This document shows, piece after piece, positions 38,307 to 47,058 of a stretch of 64,000 bases of DNA (its first letter is position 1; each line of letters starts with the position of its first letter). The translations under genes and the position numbers were made by a program. Below the pieces are notes generated by a model. The model was not told where the DNA came from. It ran no database searches and was given only the letters and a program-made list of their open reading frames with translations. The stretch spans positions 17,362 to 81,361 of the forward strand of contig JAVEDI010000067.1 in the NCBI GenBank assembly GCA_030841035.1. The letters are read 5' to 3'. The stretch comes from Actinomycetota bacterium (lineage in GTDB: Bacteria; Actinomycetota; Actinomycetes; JACCUZ01).

Positions 38307-39554
38307 CTACTGCAGGCGGACCGGGTTGATGATGTCGGCCGCGAGCGTCAGGACGGTCAGGCCCCCGAACAGCACGATGACCAGGTAGGTCAGCGGCAGC
38401 AGCTTGTTGTAGTCCACCCGGCCGGGGTCCTCCTTGCCGCGCCGCGCGGCCGCCCACGAGCGGGCCTTCTCGTACCAGGCGATGGCCACGTGCCCGCCGT
38501 CGAGCGGCAGCAACGGGAACAGGTTGAAGATCCCGATGAAGACGTTGAGCCCGCCCAGGAGCAGCAGGAAGAAGATCGGCTGGCCGATCTGGATCGCCTC
38601 GCCGCCGATCCGGCTGGCTCCGACGACGCTGATCGGGGTCTGCGGGTCACGCGGCTGGCCGCCGATGGCGTCGAGGAGCTTGGGGACCTTGGACGGGAAG
38701 GCACCGACGGCGTGGAAGGTCTGCTTGACGCTCTCGCCGGTGAACGCCACCGACGCACCAACCGACCCGAGCACGGAGTAGTGGGTCACGCCCGGCGGCG
38801 TCCGGACCGCTACGCCGATCGCCGAGACGGTCTCCAGCTTGCCCTCGGCCTGGCCGAACGCCGGTCGCCTCGTCGCCACGAGGTCCGCCGTGGTGGTGCG
38901 GCGCACGCCGTCGCGCACGTAGACGACCTGGATGGGGCCCGGCGCGCTGGCCCGGACCTTCTTGACCAGGTCGCCGTACGTCGACACCGGCGTGCCGCCG
39001 AGGGAGACCACCCGGTCGCCGCCGCGCAGTCCCGCGGCCCTGGCCGGTCCGACCGGGTCGCCGGGACGGCAGTCGCGCAGCTGGTTGTCGACGACCTTGA
39101 ACTCGGGGACGACGCACGGCAGCACCGAGCCGATCACCGGCTGGGCGGTCTCGGCCTCGAAGTGCAGGGCGCTCACGTTCGGCAGCCCGGTGGTGAAGCC
39201 GGCGAGGAAGAAGATCACCAGCGCCAGCGCGAAGTGGGTCAGGGACCCGGCCACCAGCACGACGGTGCGCTGCCAGAGCGGGAACCGCCAGAAGGCACGC
39301 GCGGTGTCGGCGGGGTCGACGTCCTCGAGAGGCGTCATCCCCACGATCTTGACGAAACCGCCCGCGGGGACGGCCTTGAGGCCGTACTCCGTCTCCCCGC
39401 GCCGGAACGACCAGATGGTGGGCCCGAAACCCGCGAAGTACTGGGTGGCCTTCATGCCGAAGCCCTTGGCGGTCAGCAGGTGGCCGGCCTCGTGCAGGCA
39501 CACCGACACCAGGATGCCGACAGCGAAGATGATCACGCCGAGGGTGTAACTCAT
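38307..39554 (-). CDS. rip1: Site-2 membrane protease (Rip1/RseP type)
   Basis: The 415-residue intramembrane zinc protease cleaves anti-sigma factors or other membrane proteins within the bilayer. It has the active-site HEAGH in the first helix (residues 20-24), a central PDZ domain (about 180-265, with AAGLRGGDRVVSLGG) and the second metal-binding motif NLFPLLPLDGGHVA near residue 350. Four transmembrane helices are predicted. The ATG at 39554 has GGAG nine bases upstream; the frame is open further into the dxr gene. The order dxr-rip1-ispG is conserved, from memory, in mycobacteria. Confidence 0.94.
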   Translation of the reverse strand: MSYTLGVIIFAVGILVSVCLHEAGHLLTAKGFGMKATQYFAGFGPTIWSFRRGETEYGLKAVPAGGFVKIVGMTPLEDVDPADTARAFWRFPLWQRTVVLVAGSLTHFALALVIFFLAGFTTGLPNVSALHFEAETAQPVIGSVLPCVVPEFKVVDNQLRDCRPGDPVGPARAAGLRGGDRVVSLGGTPVSTYGDLVKKVRASAPGPIQVVYVRDGVRRTTTADLVATRRPAFGQAEGKLETVSAIGVAVRTPPGVTHYSVLGSVGASVAFTGESVKQTFHAVGAFPSKVPKLLDAIGGQPRDPQTPISVVGASRIGGEAIQIGQPIFFLLLLGGLNVFIGIFNLFPLLPLDGGHVAIAWYEKARSWAAARRGKEDPGRVDYNKLLPLTYLVIVLFGGLTVLTLAADIINPVRLQ

Positions 39555-39579
39555 GCGAAGAGCTCCGGTCCGGGGGGTC

Positions 39580-40773
39580 TCAGGCCTGGATGGCCGCGGC
39601 GGCCCGTTCCCGGGCCCAGGTCTCTGCATCCAGAACATCGGCTAGGGCCGAGAGGTTCCTGACCTCGTGCGCGTCGAGAACTGCGGCGACCGTGTCGACG
39701 ATAGCTGTGAAGGGCAAATGGCCGGCCAGGAACGCCTCGACGCAGACCTCGTTCGCGGCGTTGAAGACCGCCGGAGCCGTGCCGCCCGCCTCACCGGCCC
39801 GCCGGGCCAGCCGCACCGCGGGGAAGGCGTCCTCGTCGAGGGGCAGGAACTCCCAGCTGGCCGCCCGGCTCCAGTCGCAGGGGCTCGCGGCCCCGGCGAC
39901 CCGCTGCGGGTAGCCGAGCGCGAGCGCGATCGGCAGCCGCATGTCGGGCGGGCTGGCCTGCGCGATCGTCGAGCCGTCGAGGAACTCGACCATCGAGTGG
40001 ACCACCGACTGCGGGTGCACGACGACGTCGATGCGGTCGTAGGGGACGTCGAAGAGCAGGTGCGCCTCGATCAGCTCGAGACCCTTGTTGACCAGGGTCG
40101 CCGAGTTGATGGTCACCACCGGGCCCATGTCCCAGGTCGGGTGGGCCAGGGCCTGCTCGGGCGTCACCGCGGCCAGCTCGGCGCGCGTCCGACCGCGGAA
40201 CGGGCCCCCGCTCGCGGTCAGCAGCAACCGGCGTACGTCGGCTGCCGTGCCGCTGCGCAGGCACTGGGCGAGCGCCGAGTGCTCGGAGTCGACCGCCACG
40301 ATCTGGTCGGGGCGCTTCATGGCCGCCTTCACCAGCGGACCACCGGCGACCAGCGACTCCTTGTTCGCCAGCGCGAGAGTGCGCCCGGCCTCGAGGGCCG
40401 CGAGCGTGGGAGCCAGCCCGATCGAGCCGGTCATGCCGTTCAGCACGACGTCGCAGGGCAGCTGGGCCAGCTCCCGGGCAGCCGTCGGGCCGGCGAGGAT
40501 CCGTGGCAGCGGGTACTCACCGGCGCTGTAGCCGCCCGCCTTGGCGGCCGCGTAGAACGCCAGCTGCAGGTCCTGTGCCGCGCTGGCCCGGGCCACGGCG
40601 ACGGCGTCCACCCGCAGCTCGAGTGCCTGGCGCGCGAGCTGGCCGACGTTCGTGCCGCCCGCGGCCAGCCCCACGACACGGAAGCGGTCGGGGTTGCCCA
40701 GGATCACCTCGATCGCCTGGGTGCCGATGGAGCCGGTCGACCCGAGGATCACGATCTCGCGCACCGAACTCAT
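39580..40773 (-). CDS. dxr: 1-deoxy-D-xylulose 5-phosphate reductoisomerase
   Basis: Dxr converts DXP to MEP with NADPH, the first committed step of the MEP pathway. The 397-residue protein has [19 protein letters not shown] at the N-terminus, [13 protein letters not shown], the metal and substrate-binding [12 protein letters not shown] and [11 protein letters not shown], and [23 protein letters not shown]. It is complete. The ATG at 40773 gives a protein beginning [11 protein letters not shown]; a GACACT hexamer lies six bases before it and no ribosome binding site is visible, so the message may be leaderless. It is divergent from gabT. Confidence 0.96.
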   Translation of the reverse strand: MSSVREIVILGSTGSIGTQAIEVILGNPDRFRVVGLAAGGTNVGQLARQALELRVDAVAVARASAAQDLQLAFYAAAKAGGYSAGEYPLPRILAGPTAARELAQLPCDVVLNGMTGSIGLAPTLAALEAGRTLALANKESLVAGGPLVKAAMKRPDQIVAVDSEHSALAQCLRSGTAADVRRLLLTASGGPFRGRTRAELAAVTPEQALAHPTWDMGPVVTINSATLVNKGLELIEAHLLFDVPYDRIDVVVHPQSVVHSMVEFLDGSTIAQASPPDMRLPIALALGYPQRVAGAASPCDWSRAASWEFLPLDEDAFPAVRLARRAGEAGGTAPAVFNAANEVCVEAFLAGHLPFTAIVDTVAAVLDAHEVRNLSALADVLDAETWARERAAAAIQA

Positions 40774-40779
40774 GGCCCC

Positions 40780-40785
40780 AGTGTC
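40780..40785 (-). promoter_or_regulatory. Candidate -10 hexamer for dxr, leaderless
   Basis: GACACT on the minus strand, then six bases (GGGGCC) and the dxr ATG. The hexamer is a weak match to TANNNT; the spacing is the main argument. Confidence 0.25.
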
Positions 40786-40936
40786 CCGCATGGGTCACGC
40801 CGGTCCGCCCACGCCCAGCCGCGACCACGGACTGGCCCGTCGGGGACCAGGCCCACGACGTGGTCAGCTGCGCGGCGGTCGCAAGGCTGCGGATTTCGTC
40901 ACCGTCGCGCGCCTTCTCCACCGGAATCCGTCACAG

Positions 40937-40942
40937 TATCGT
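40937..40942 (+). promoter_or_regulatory. Candidate -10 hexamer for gabT, leaderless
   Basis: TATCGT is followed by seven bases and the gabT ATG. No Shine-Dalgarno sequence is seen. The upstream stretch ends in CGGAATCCGTCACAG. Confidence 0.4.
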
Positions 40943-40949
40943 GGCACCC

Positions 40950-42311
40950 ATGACTGACTCCACCGCCTCGAACCCGGTCGCCGGCGGCCCCGGGCTGCCC
41001 CAGCAGCGCCTGCTCGTCACCGGTATCCCCGGCCCCCGGTCCCAGGCGCTGCTCGCCCGACGGACCGCGGCCGTGGCCGCGGGCGTCGGCACGACGCTGC
41101 CGGTGTTCATCGAGCGGGCAGGTGGTGGCGTGCTGGTCGACGTCGACGGCAACTCGCTGATCGACTTCGGTTCCGGCATCGCGGTGGTCAGCGTCGGCAA
41201 CGCCGCGGAGGCGGTCGTGTCGCGGGTGCAGGACCAGCTCGCCCGCTTCACCCACACCTGTTTCATGGTCACGCCCTACGACGGCTACGTCGAGGTGTGC
41301 GAGGCGCTCAACCGGCTGACGCCCGGTGACCACGAGAAACGTTCCGCCCTGTTCAACTCCGGCGCCGAGGCGGTCGAGAACGCCGTCAAGATCGCTCGCG
41401 CCCACACCCGCCGCCAGTCGGTCGTGGTGTTCGACCACGCCTACCACGGGCGCACGAACCTGACGATGGCCCTGACCGCGAAGAACATGCCCTACAAGCA
41501 CTCGTTCGGTCCGTTCGCCCCCGAGATCTACCGGGCCCCGATGTCCTACCCGTTGCGCGACGGTGGGCTGGACGGCGCGGAGGCGGCGCGCCGGGCGATC
41601 GACGTCATCGACAAGCAGGTGGGTGCCGACGAGGTCGCCTGCGTCCTGATCGAGCCCATCCAGGGTGAAGGCGGCTTCGTGGTCCCCGCGCCGGGCTTCC
41701 TGCCTGCGCTCGCGCAGTGGTGCCGCGACAACGGGGCAGTGTTCGTGGCCGACGAGATCCAGACCGGCTTCTGCCGCACCGGCGACTGGTTCGCCTGCGA
41801 GCACGAGGGCGTCGTCCCCGACCTCGTCACGACCGCCAAGGGGATCGCCGGAGGGCTGCCGCTCGCAGGCGTAACCGGCCGGGCCGACATCATGGACGCC
41901 CCGCACGTGGGTGGTCTCGGCGGCACGTACGGCGGCAACCCGCTCGCGTGCGCAGCCGCGCTCGGTGCGATCGAGACGATGGAGTCCCTCGACCTGCGCG
42001 AGCGCGCCCGACGCATCGGCGCCGTCATGACCGAGCGGCTCACCGAGATGGCCGGCCGCTACGACGTCATCGGCGAGGTGCGCGGCCGCGGCGCGATGGT
42101 CGCCGTGGAGCTGCTGCGCGCCGGCAGCCACGAGCCCGACGCGGCCGTGGCCGCCGCGGTGGCCAGGGCCTGCCACGCCGAGGGACTGGTCGTGCTGACC
42201 TGCGGCACCTACGGCAACGTGTTGCGGCTGCTCCCGCCGCTGGTGATGCCCGACCATCTTCTCGACGAGGGGCTCACCGTCCTGGACAAGGCGTTCGCCG
42301 CGTCGTCCTGA
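40950..42311 (+). CDS. gabT: 4-aminobutyrate-2-oxoglutarate transaminase
   Basis: GabT transfers the amino group of GABA to 2-oxoglutarate, giving succinate semialdehyde and glutamate. The 453-residue class III PLP enzyme has LFNSGAEAVENAVKIARAHT, VFDHAYHGRTNLTMALT, VADEIQTGFCRTGDWFACEH, the PLP lysine in LVTTAKGIAGGLPLAG and GTYGGNPLACAAAL. The close match to GabT of actinobacteria supports the assignment over related ornithine or acetylornithine enzymes. It would accept the GABA formed by the putrescine route encoded 6-20 kb away. It is a single-gene unit with a 319-base downstream gap. Confidence 0.93.
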   Translation: MTDSTASNPVAGGPGLPQQRLLVTGIPGPRSQALLARRTAAVAAGVGTTLPVFIERAGGGVLVDVDGNSLIDFGSGIAVVSVGNAAEAVVSRVQDQLARFTHTCFMVTPYDGYVEVCEALNRLTPGDHEKRSALFNSGAEAVENAVKIARAHTRRQSVVVFDHAYHGRTNLTMALTAKNMPYKHSFGPFAPEIYRAPMSYPLRDGGLDGAEAARRAIDVIDKQVGADEVACVLIEPIQGEGGFVVPAPGFLPALAQWCRDNGAVFVADEIQTGFCRTGDWFACEHEGVVPDLVTTAKGIAGGLPLAGVTGRADIMDAPHVGGLGGTYGGNPLACAAALGAIETMESLDLRERARRIGAVMTERLTEMAGRYDVIGEVRGRGAMVAVELLRAGSHEPDAAVAAAVARACHAEGLVVLTCGTYGNVLRLLPPLVMPDHLLDEGLTVLDKAFAASS

Positions 42312-42469
42312 GATCCATCCTGCAACCGCCGCAATTCCTTGTGGACAAAGGGCTTCTGGCGGTGGGCGGCTCCGGTGCGGCCGTCGGACCGAGGGTCGCG
42401 TACGGCGAGGGTGGTGCGGGCGGCGCCGATCCCTCGGGCCTGCGAGCGGCGGCCGGCTCGCACGAAGAA

Positions 42470-42506
42470 GGTCCGCGGCACCGGTTCCCCCGTGGCGCCG
42501 CGGACC
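42470..42506 (+). terminator. Perfect GC hairpin, possible terminator of gabT
   Basis: GGTCCGCGGC (42470-42479) pairs perfectly with GCCGCGGACC (42497-42506) around a 17-base loop. There is no T-run after it. It lies 158 bases after the gabT stop; a terminator without U-tract is plausible in this GC range but unproven. Confidence 0.45.
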
Positions 42507-42547
42507 CTCCCGGAGAACGGTAGGAGAGGCGTCCCAGGCCCTACCGG

Positions 42548-42569
42548 GATTCCATGGAAATCTGGAATC
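42548..42569. promoter_or_regulatory. Inverted repeat upstream of the OsmC gene, operator candidate
   Basis: GATTCCA and TGGAATC arms are separated by eight bases, in an AT-richer stretch 62 bases before the OsmC start. The dyad has the size of a MarR/TetR-type site. It does not match the known OhrR operator as remembered, and no regulator gene is adjacent. Confidence 0.35.
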
Positions 42570-42630
42570 GCGATCTTCAGCAGGTCGCGGTCGCTGGGCC
42601 GCCCGCGATGCCGTCTGTCACGCTTCTCCC

Positions 42631-43071
42631 ATGACCACTGAGACCGCGACCACCGACACGACCCGCCGAAGCGTCATGGTCGAGCGCACCGGCAACGGCC
42701 GGTTTCGCGTCACGAACCAGCGCGGTGGGCACATCACGATCGGCAGCGGCGGCGACGGCGACTTCTCGCCCACCGAGCTGCTGCTCGCCGCGATCGGCGG
42801 CTGCACGGCGATCGACGTCGACGTCCTGACGGCCCGGCGAAGCGAGCCGGAGGCGTTCACCGTGCGGGTCGATGCCACCAAGCTGCGCGACGACGAGGGG
42901 AACCGCCTCACCGACATCGACGTGACCTTCCACGTCAGGTTCCCCGACGACGAGGGCGGCGCGAGCGCGAGCGCGGTGCTGCCCGACGTGGTGCGCCGTT
43001 CGCACGACCGGCTCTGCACGGTGGGGCGCACCGTGGAGCTCGGCACACCGATCGCGACCCACATCGACTAG
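42631..43071 (+). CDS. OsmC/Ohr family peroxiredoxin-like protein
   Basis: The 146-residue protein has the OsmC fold with the two redox cysteines in AAIGGCTAIDVDVL (near residue 57) and SHDRLCTVGRTVELG (near residue 129). Family members reduce organic hydroperoxides through these cysteines. An N-terminal Thr-rich leader of about 14 residues precedes the fold. The stop overlaps by four bases the end of the convergent DUF952 gene. An inverted repeat lies upstream, possibly an operator. Confidence 0.9.
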   Translation: MTTETATTDTTRRSVMVERTGNGRFRVTNQRGGHITIGSGGDGDFSPTELLLAAIGGCTAIDVDVLTARRSEPEAFTVRVDATKLRDDEGNRLTDIDVTFHVRFPDDEGGASASAVLPDVVRRSHDRLCTVGRTVELGTPIATHID

Positions 43072-43409
43072 TCCAGCGCACGCACCGCCACGACCGCATC
43101 GACCGGCAGGGGGCCGTAGATGTGCGGGAACGCCTCGTCGGCGCCCGGCGGCGCCTCCAGCCGCAGCGGCACCTTCAGGCGGTCGGGTTCGATCTCGAGC
43201 ATTACGAGGGGCTCCGTCACCTGCGCGTAGAACAGCCGACGTACGCCGTCGAGCTGGTGCCGACGGGATGCGTGGATGAACCCCTCCTCGGCCAGGCTCC
43301 GCCCCAGCGTGGACGTCCGGTAGTCGCCGGACAGCGCCGCCGCCTCCCACTCGCTCTCCAGCGCGATGTGGAAGATCCGCTCCCCCGGCTCCAGCGTGGC
43401 GTCCGCCAC
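43068..43409 (-). CDS. DUF952 family protein
   Basis: The 113-residue protein matches the DUF952 family: ERIFHIALESEWEAAALSGDYRTSTLGRSLAEEGFIHAS, LVMLEIEPDRLKVPLRLE, and FPHIYGPLPVDAVVAVRAL. Relatives are small globular proteins, some fused or adjacent to glutathione- or thiol-linked enzymes; function unknown. The GTG lies one base after the upstream metallo-hydrolase stop, so the genes are co-transcribed. Confidence 0.9.
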   Translation of the reverse strand: MADATLEPGERIFHIALESEWEAAALSGDYRTSTLGRSLAEEGFIHASRRHQLDGVRRLFYAQVTEPLVMLEIEPDRLKVPLRLEAPPGADEAFPHIYGPLPVDAVVAVRALD

Positions 43410-43410
43410 G

Positions 43411-44040
43411 TCAGTGGCCCCGCGCGATCCACTCGTCCAGGTGCGCGGCCTCCGCACCGATGGTCGTGTCGGGGCCGTGCCCGGTGTGCACGACCGTCGT
43501 CGGCGGGAGGTCGAGCAGGCTGCGTCGGATCGAGGCGATGAGAGTCGGGAAGTCGCTGTAGGAACGCCCGGTCGCCCCGGGGCCGCCCTGGAACAACGTG
43601 TCGCCGGAGAACACCGCATCGAGCTCCGGCGCGTACAGGCAGACACCTCCAGGCGAGTGACCGGGCGTGTGCAGCACGGCGAGTCGGATGCCGGCGACAT
43701 CGAAGCCCGTCGCGTCGGCGGCGTCGATGTCAGGACGCAGGTCGTCGTACTCCTGCTCCCAGAGCATCAGGTCCGCGTTGTTCAGCGCGATCGGCGCGTC
43801 GGCGTCGGCCGCCACCTCGACAGCGGCGTTGACGTGGTCGTTGTGCCCATGGGTGCACACCACGGCGACGACCTTGCGACCCCGCACGGCCTCGAGGATC
43901 GCCGCCGCGTCATGGGCTGCGTCGATGACCAGCACCTCGCGGTCGTCTCCGACCAGCCAGACGTTGTTCTCGACCTCCCACTCACCGCCGTCGAGCCGGA
44001 ACGTCCCTGACGTGAGGACCTTCTCGATGCGGGCGACCAT
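43411..44040 (-). CDS. Metallo-beta-lactamase fold hydrolase, MscR partner
   Basis: The 209-residue protein has the metal motif VCTHGHNDHVNAAVE (HxHxDH near residue 76), a further ligand in LHTPGHSPGGVCLYAP and the FSGDTLFQGGPGATG segment of the glyoxalase II-like family. From memory such a protein lies next to mscR in mycobacteria; it may hydrolyse the S-formyl or S-acyl mycothiol product. Its start overlaps the mscR stop by one base (TGATG). Activity is inferred from context. Confidence 0.9.
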   Translation of the reverse strand: MVARIEKVLTSGTFRLDGGEWEVENNVWLVGDDREVLVIDAAHDAAAILEAVRGRKVVAVVCTHGHNDHVNAAVEVAADADAPIALNNADLMLWEQEYDDLRPDIDAADATGFDVAGIRLAVLHTPGHSPGGVCLYAPELDAVFSGDTLFQGGPGATGRSYSDFPTLIASIRRSLLDLPPTTVVHTGHGPDTTIGAEAAHLDEWIARGH

Positions 44041-45125
44041 CAGAAGACCACCACGGAACGCAGCACCTCGCCGCGGTGCATCTTGGCGAAGGCGTCCTCG
44101 ATCCCGTCGAGCGCGATCGTCTCCGACACGAAGCGGTCGAGGTCGAGCCGTCCCTGCAGGTACAGGTCGATGAGCATCGGGAAGTCGCGGCTCGGCAGGC
44201 AGTCGCCGTACCACGAGGACTTGAGCGCGCCGCCGCGACCGAAGACGTCGATCAACGGCAGCTCGATCGTCGTGTCCGGTGCAGGAACGCCGACGAGTAC
44301 GACGGTGCCGGCCAGGTCGCGTGCGTAGAACGCCTGGCGATAGGTCTCGGGCTGGCCCACCGCGTCGATGACGACGTCGGCACCGAAGCCGCCGGTCAGC
44401 TCCCGGACAGCCGCGACAGGGTCCTGTTCGCGGGAGTTGACCGTGTGCGTGGCGCCGAACTCGGTTGCCCACCCCAGCTTGCGGTCGTCGATGTCGATGC
44501 CGATGATGCGCGTCGCACCGGCCAGCCGGGCACCCATGACGGCGGCGTTGCCGACGCCGCCGCAGCCGATGACCGCGACGCTGTCTCCCCGGCTCACGCC
44601 CCCGGTGTTCATCGCTGCGCCCAGCCCGGCCATCACACCGCAGCCGAGCAGGCCCGCCGCGGTCGCAGGAGCGGCCGGGTCGACCTTCGTGCACTGCCCC
44701 GATGCGACCAGCGTCTTCTCGACGAAGGCGCCGATGCCCAGCGCCGGCGACAGCACGGTGCCGTCCTCGAGGGTCATCTGCTGGGTGGCGTTGTGCGTGT
44801 CGAAGCAGTATTGCGGCCGGCCCCGGCGGCAGGCGCGGCACTGGCCGCACACGGCCCGCCAGTTGAGGATCACGTAGTCCCCGGCTGCCACGTCGGTCAC
44901 CCCGTCACCGACCGCCTCCACGACGCCGGCCGCCTCGTGGCCGAGCAGGAACGGGAACTCGTCGTTGATGCCGCCCTCGCGGTAGTGCAGGTCGGTGTGG
45001 CACACGCCGCAGGCCTGGATCGCCACCAGCGCCTCGCCGGGGCCGGGCTCGGGTACCAGGACCGTCTCGATCGTGACGGGCGCCCCCTTCTCCCGGGCGA
45101 CGACTCCTCGGACCCGCTGGACCAT
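44040..45125 (-). CDS. mscR: S-nitrosomycothiol reductase / mycothiol-dependent formaldehyde dehydrogenase
   Basis: This zinc-containing class III alcohol dehydrogenase oxidises S-hydroxymethylmycothiol (formaldehyde adduct) and reduces S-nitrosomycothiol. The 361-residue protein has the catalytic zinc cysteine in [15 protein letters not shown], the structural zinc cluster in [15 protein letters not shown], the NAD-binding [22 protein letters not shown] and the class III tail [19 protein letters not shown] five bases before the ATG supports the start. It forms an operon with the metallo-hydrolase and DUF952 genes, and detoxifies formaldehyde or nitric oxide products. Confidence 0.94.
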   Translation of the reverse strand: MVQRVRGVVAREKGAPVTIETVLVPEPGPGEALVAIQACGVCHTDLHYREGGINDEFPFLLGHEAAGVVEAVGDGVTDVAAGDYVILNWRAVCGQCRACRRGRPQYCFDTHNATQQMTLEDGTVLSPALGIGAFVEKTLVASGQCTKVDPAAPATAAGLLGCGVMAGLGAAMNTGGVSRGDSVAVIGCGGVGNAAVMGARLAGATRIIGIDIDDRKLGWATEFGATHTVNSREQDPVAAVRELTGGFGADVVIDAVGQPETYRQAFYARDLAGTVVLVGVPAPDTTIELPLIDVFGRGGALKSSWYGDCLPSRDFPMLIDLYLQGRLDLDRFVSETIALDGIEDAFAKMHRGEVLRSVVVF

Positions 45126-45170
45126 GCCGGCTCCTGCCTCTCGTCATCCGAACGGCCTATCGCCGGGATC

Positions 45171-46496
45171 ATGTCACGTGCCGATCCCACACGAATGGCA
45201 GCCGTCCGGGCGTTCCAGGCGGAGCAGACGGTCGACGGCGCGCAGCCCCGACCGGAGTTGGCACGTGCCCTCGCCGGGGGTGACCCGGTCATCGTCTTCC
45301 AGCCCATCATGGACCTGGCGAGCGGGTTGGTCACCGGGTACGAGGCACTGTCCCGCTTCCCCCGTCTCGCCGGGATCGCGCCCGACCTGGTCTTCGCGCA
45401 GGCGCACCGACAAGGCCGAGGCCACGACCTCGAGACGTTGGCCATCGTCAAGGCACTGGAGTCCGGAGCCGCTCGACCTGCCTCGACCGTGCTGTCGGTG
45501 AACGTGAGCCCCTCGACCCTGCTCACCCGACAGCTGCACGACGTGCTGCCCGAGGACCTGCACGGGCTGCAGCTGGAGATCACCGAGCACGAGCAGGTGG
45601 CCGACCAGGAGCACACGCTGTCGCTGCTGCGAGAGCTGCGCCACCGCGGCGCGACGGTCGCCGTCGACGACGTCGGCGAGGGCTACGCCGGTCTCCAACA
45701 GCTGATGGCGCTGGAGCCGGACGTCATCAAGCTCGACCGGTCACTGGTCACCGATGTCGACCACGACGCCGCCCGTGCCGCGCTCATCGAGGCCGTCTCC
45801 CGCTTCGCCCGAGGCACCGGCGCGCGGGTGTGCGCGGAGGGTGTCGAGCGGCTCGAGGAGCTGCGGCTGCTCGCGGATCTCGACGTGACGCAGGCGCAGG
45901 GCTGGGCCATCGGGCGGCCGACGGTGACGTTCGCCGACGCCGCCGAGGACGCGCGCACGACCTGTGCCGCTGCACTGTCGAAGATCCTGGAGATCGGCGA
46001 CGTCAAGGACAGCGCCCACCCCGACCTGGCCGGCGTGCTCTCGCGCATCGCGACGACGGAGTCGCTCGACGAGCTGGCCCGGCTGATGAGCTGGGTCGCG
46101 GCGATGCTCGGCTGCGACAAGACGCAGCTCTCGTTCTGCGACGACCGGCTGGAGTACGTCGAGGCGGTGCTGCCCCACGCGTGGGTCCCGGAGGGCCGGC
46201 GGTTCCGCGTCGAGGACTACCCGGTGACCCGCGAGGTCCTGGAAGGCAACCTCGTGGCCCAGGTGATCACCGGGGTCCCCGGTGCCGATGCCGCGGAGTC
46301 CCGCTTGCTGCACGAGGACGGCTTCGGCTCGTTGCTCATGGTGCCGGTGTACGGCGGCCGGCGTCCCGTCGGCCTGCTCGAGTGCTACCTCGCCAGTCAT
46401 CGGCCGTGGACCCGCTACCAGATCAGGACCATGCGCTGCGTCGCCGCGGTCGTCGGTCCGGTGCTCACCAACCTGCTGCGGTCCGACCGCAGCTGA
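45171..46496 (+). CDS. EAL domain plus GAF domain protein (c-di-GMP phosphodiesterase candidate)
   Basis: The 441-residue protein has an N-terminal EAL domain (residues 28-270): VIVFQPIMDLASGLVTGYEALSRF, LSVNVSPSTLL, LEITEHE, DDVGEGYAGLQQL, IKLDRSLV and CAEGVERLEEL, with a final QGWAIG. All metal- and substrate-binding residues of active c-di-GMP phosphodiesterases seem to be present. A GAF-like domain (about 290-435) follows. No GGDEF domain is attached. The ATG at 45171 lies after a TATCGC hexamer at seven bases; the frame is open far upstream, overlapping mscR, and is rejected there. Activity and ligand of the GAF domain are unknown. Confidence 0.88.
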   Translation: MSRADPTRMAAVRAFQAEQTVDGAQPRPELARALAGGDPVIVFQPIMDLASGLVTGYEALSRFPRLAGIAPDLVFAQAHRQGRGHDLETLAIVKALESGAARPASTVLSVNVSPSTLLTRQLHDVLPEDLHGLQLEITEHEQVADQEHTLSLLRELRHRGATVAVDDVGEGYAGLQQLMALEPDVIKLDRSLVTDVDHDAARAALIEAVSRFARGTGARVCAEGVERLEELRLLADLDVTQAQGWAIGRPTVTFADAAEDARTTCAAALSKILEIGDVKDSAHPDLAGVLSRIATTESLDELARLMSWVAAMLGCDKTQLSFCDDRLEYVEAVLPHAWVPEGRRFRVEDYPVTREVLEGNLVAQVITGVPGADAAESRLLHEDGFGSLLMVPVYGGRRPVGLLECYLASHRPWTRYQIRTMRCVAAVVGPVLTNLLRSDRS

Positions 46497-46534
46497 TCGA
46501 GCTCTCCCCCACCGTCTCCCGTCTCCGCCGACGC

Positions 46535-46564
46535 TTGACATGTGACTAAATGGTCACCTATTCT
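46535..46564 (+). promoter_or_regulatory. Strong promoter of the SRPBCC gene
   Basis: TTGACA (46535-46540) and TATTCT (46559-46564) are separated by 18 bases. This is the best sigma-70-type promoter seen in the window. Transcription would start near 46571, 26 bases before the ATG. Confidence 0.75.
46542..46557. promoter_or_regulatory. Palindromic operator inside the SRPBCC promoter spacer
   Basis: GTGACTAAATGGTCAC, a 16-base near-palindrome with arms GTGAC/GTCAC, lies entirely between the -35 and -10 elements. ArsR/SmtB-type regulators of SRPBCC genes use similar dyads overlapping the promoter. Bound protein should block RNA polymerase. No regulator gene is adjacent. Confidence 0.6.
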
Positions 46565-46596
46565 GCCGGCAGGAGCCGGACGGACGGGAGAATCCG

Positions 46597-47043
46597 ATGG
46601 AGAAGGTCTTCGAGATCTACATCCGCACCACGCCGGAGCGCCTCTGGGAGGCCATCACCGACGAGGGGATCAGGAGCCGGTACCAGTTCGGCTCCCGCGT
46701 CAGCTCCGACTGGACGCCTGGCTCGCGCGTCGAGGTGAGCCACCCCCGCGCCCCCGGGCTGTTGAGCGAGGGCCAGAACGTCGAGGTCGACCCCCCGCGC
46801 CGGCTGGTCCAGACGATGGTGGCGCTCTGGGAGGAGGACGTGATGAGCGAGGGCACCTCGCGGGTCACCTGGGAGATCCAACCGGTCGGCGACTCCTGCC
46901 GGCTGACGGTGACCCACGACCAGCTGCGCGACGGCGCCAACGACCAGCTGTACGGCGGTTGGCGGATGATCCTCTCGGGCCTGAAGACCTGGCTCGAGAC
47001 CGGCGAGCAGCTCACCACACCCGGCTCGCTGATGTACGGCTGA
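46597..47043 (+). CDS. SRPBCC/AHSA1-type small ligand-binding protein
   Basis: The 148-residue protein has the AHSA1/SRPBCC fold: VFEIYIRTTPERLWEAITDEGIRSRYQFG, PPRRLVQTMVALWEEDVMSEGTSRVTWEI and GGWRMILSGLKTWLETGE. From memory such proteins are commonly encoded next to an ArsR regulator; here no regulator gene follows. The start is supported by GGGAG six bases upstream. The gene is convergent with the saccharopine dehydrogenase-like gene. Confidence 0.88.
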   Translation: MEKVFEIYIRTTPERLWEAITDEGIRSRYQFGSRVSSDWTPGSRVEVSHPRAPGLLSEGQNVEVDPPRRLVQTMVALWEEDVMSEGTSRVTWEIQPVGDSCRLTVTHDQLRDGANDQLYGGWRMILSGLKTWLETGEQLTTPGSLMYG

Positions 47044-47058
47044 GCCACCGGCCGCCCG

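Larger units (their letters stand above)
42312..42630. other. 319-base intergenic region between gabT and the OsmC gene
   Basis: No gene is supported here; the open frames in it lack ribosome binding sites and family features. It contains a perfect ten-base-arm hairpin at 42470-42506 and a 7-base-arm inverted repeat at 42548-42569. The remainder is ordinary GC-rich sequence in which nothing recognisable is seen. Confidence 0.7.
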
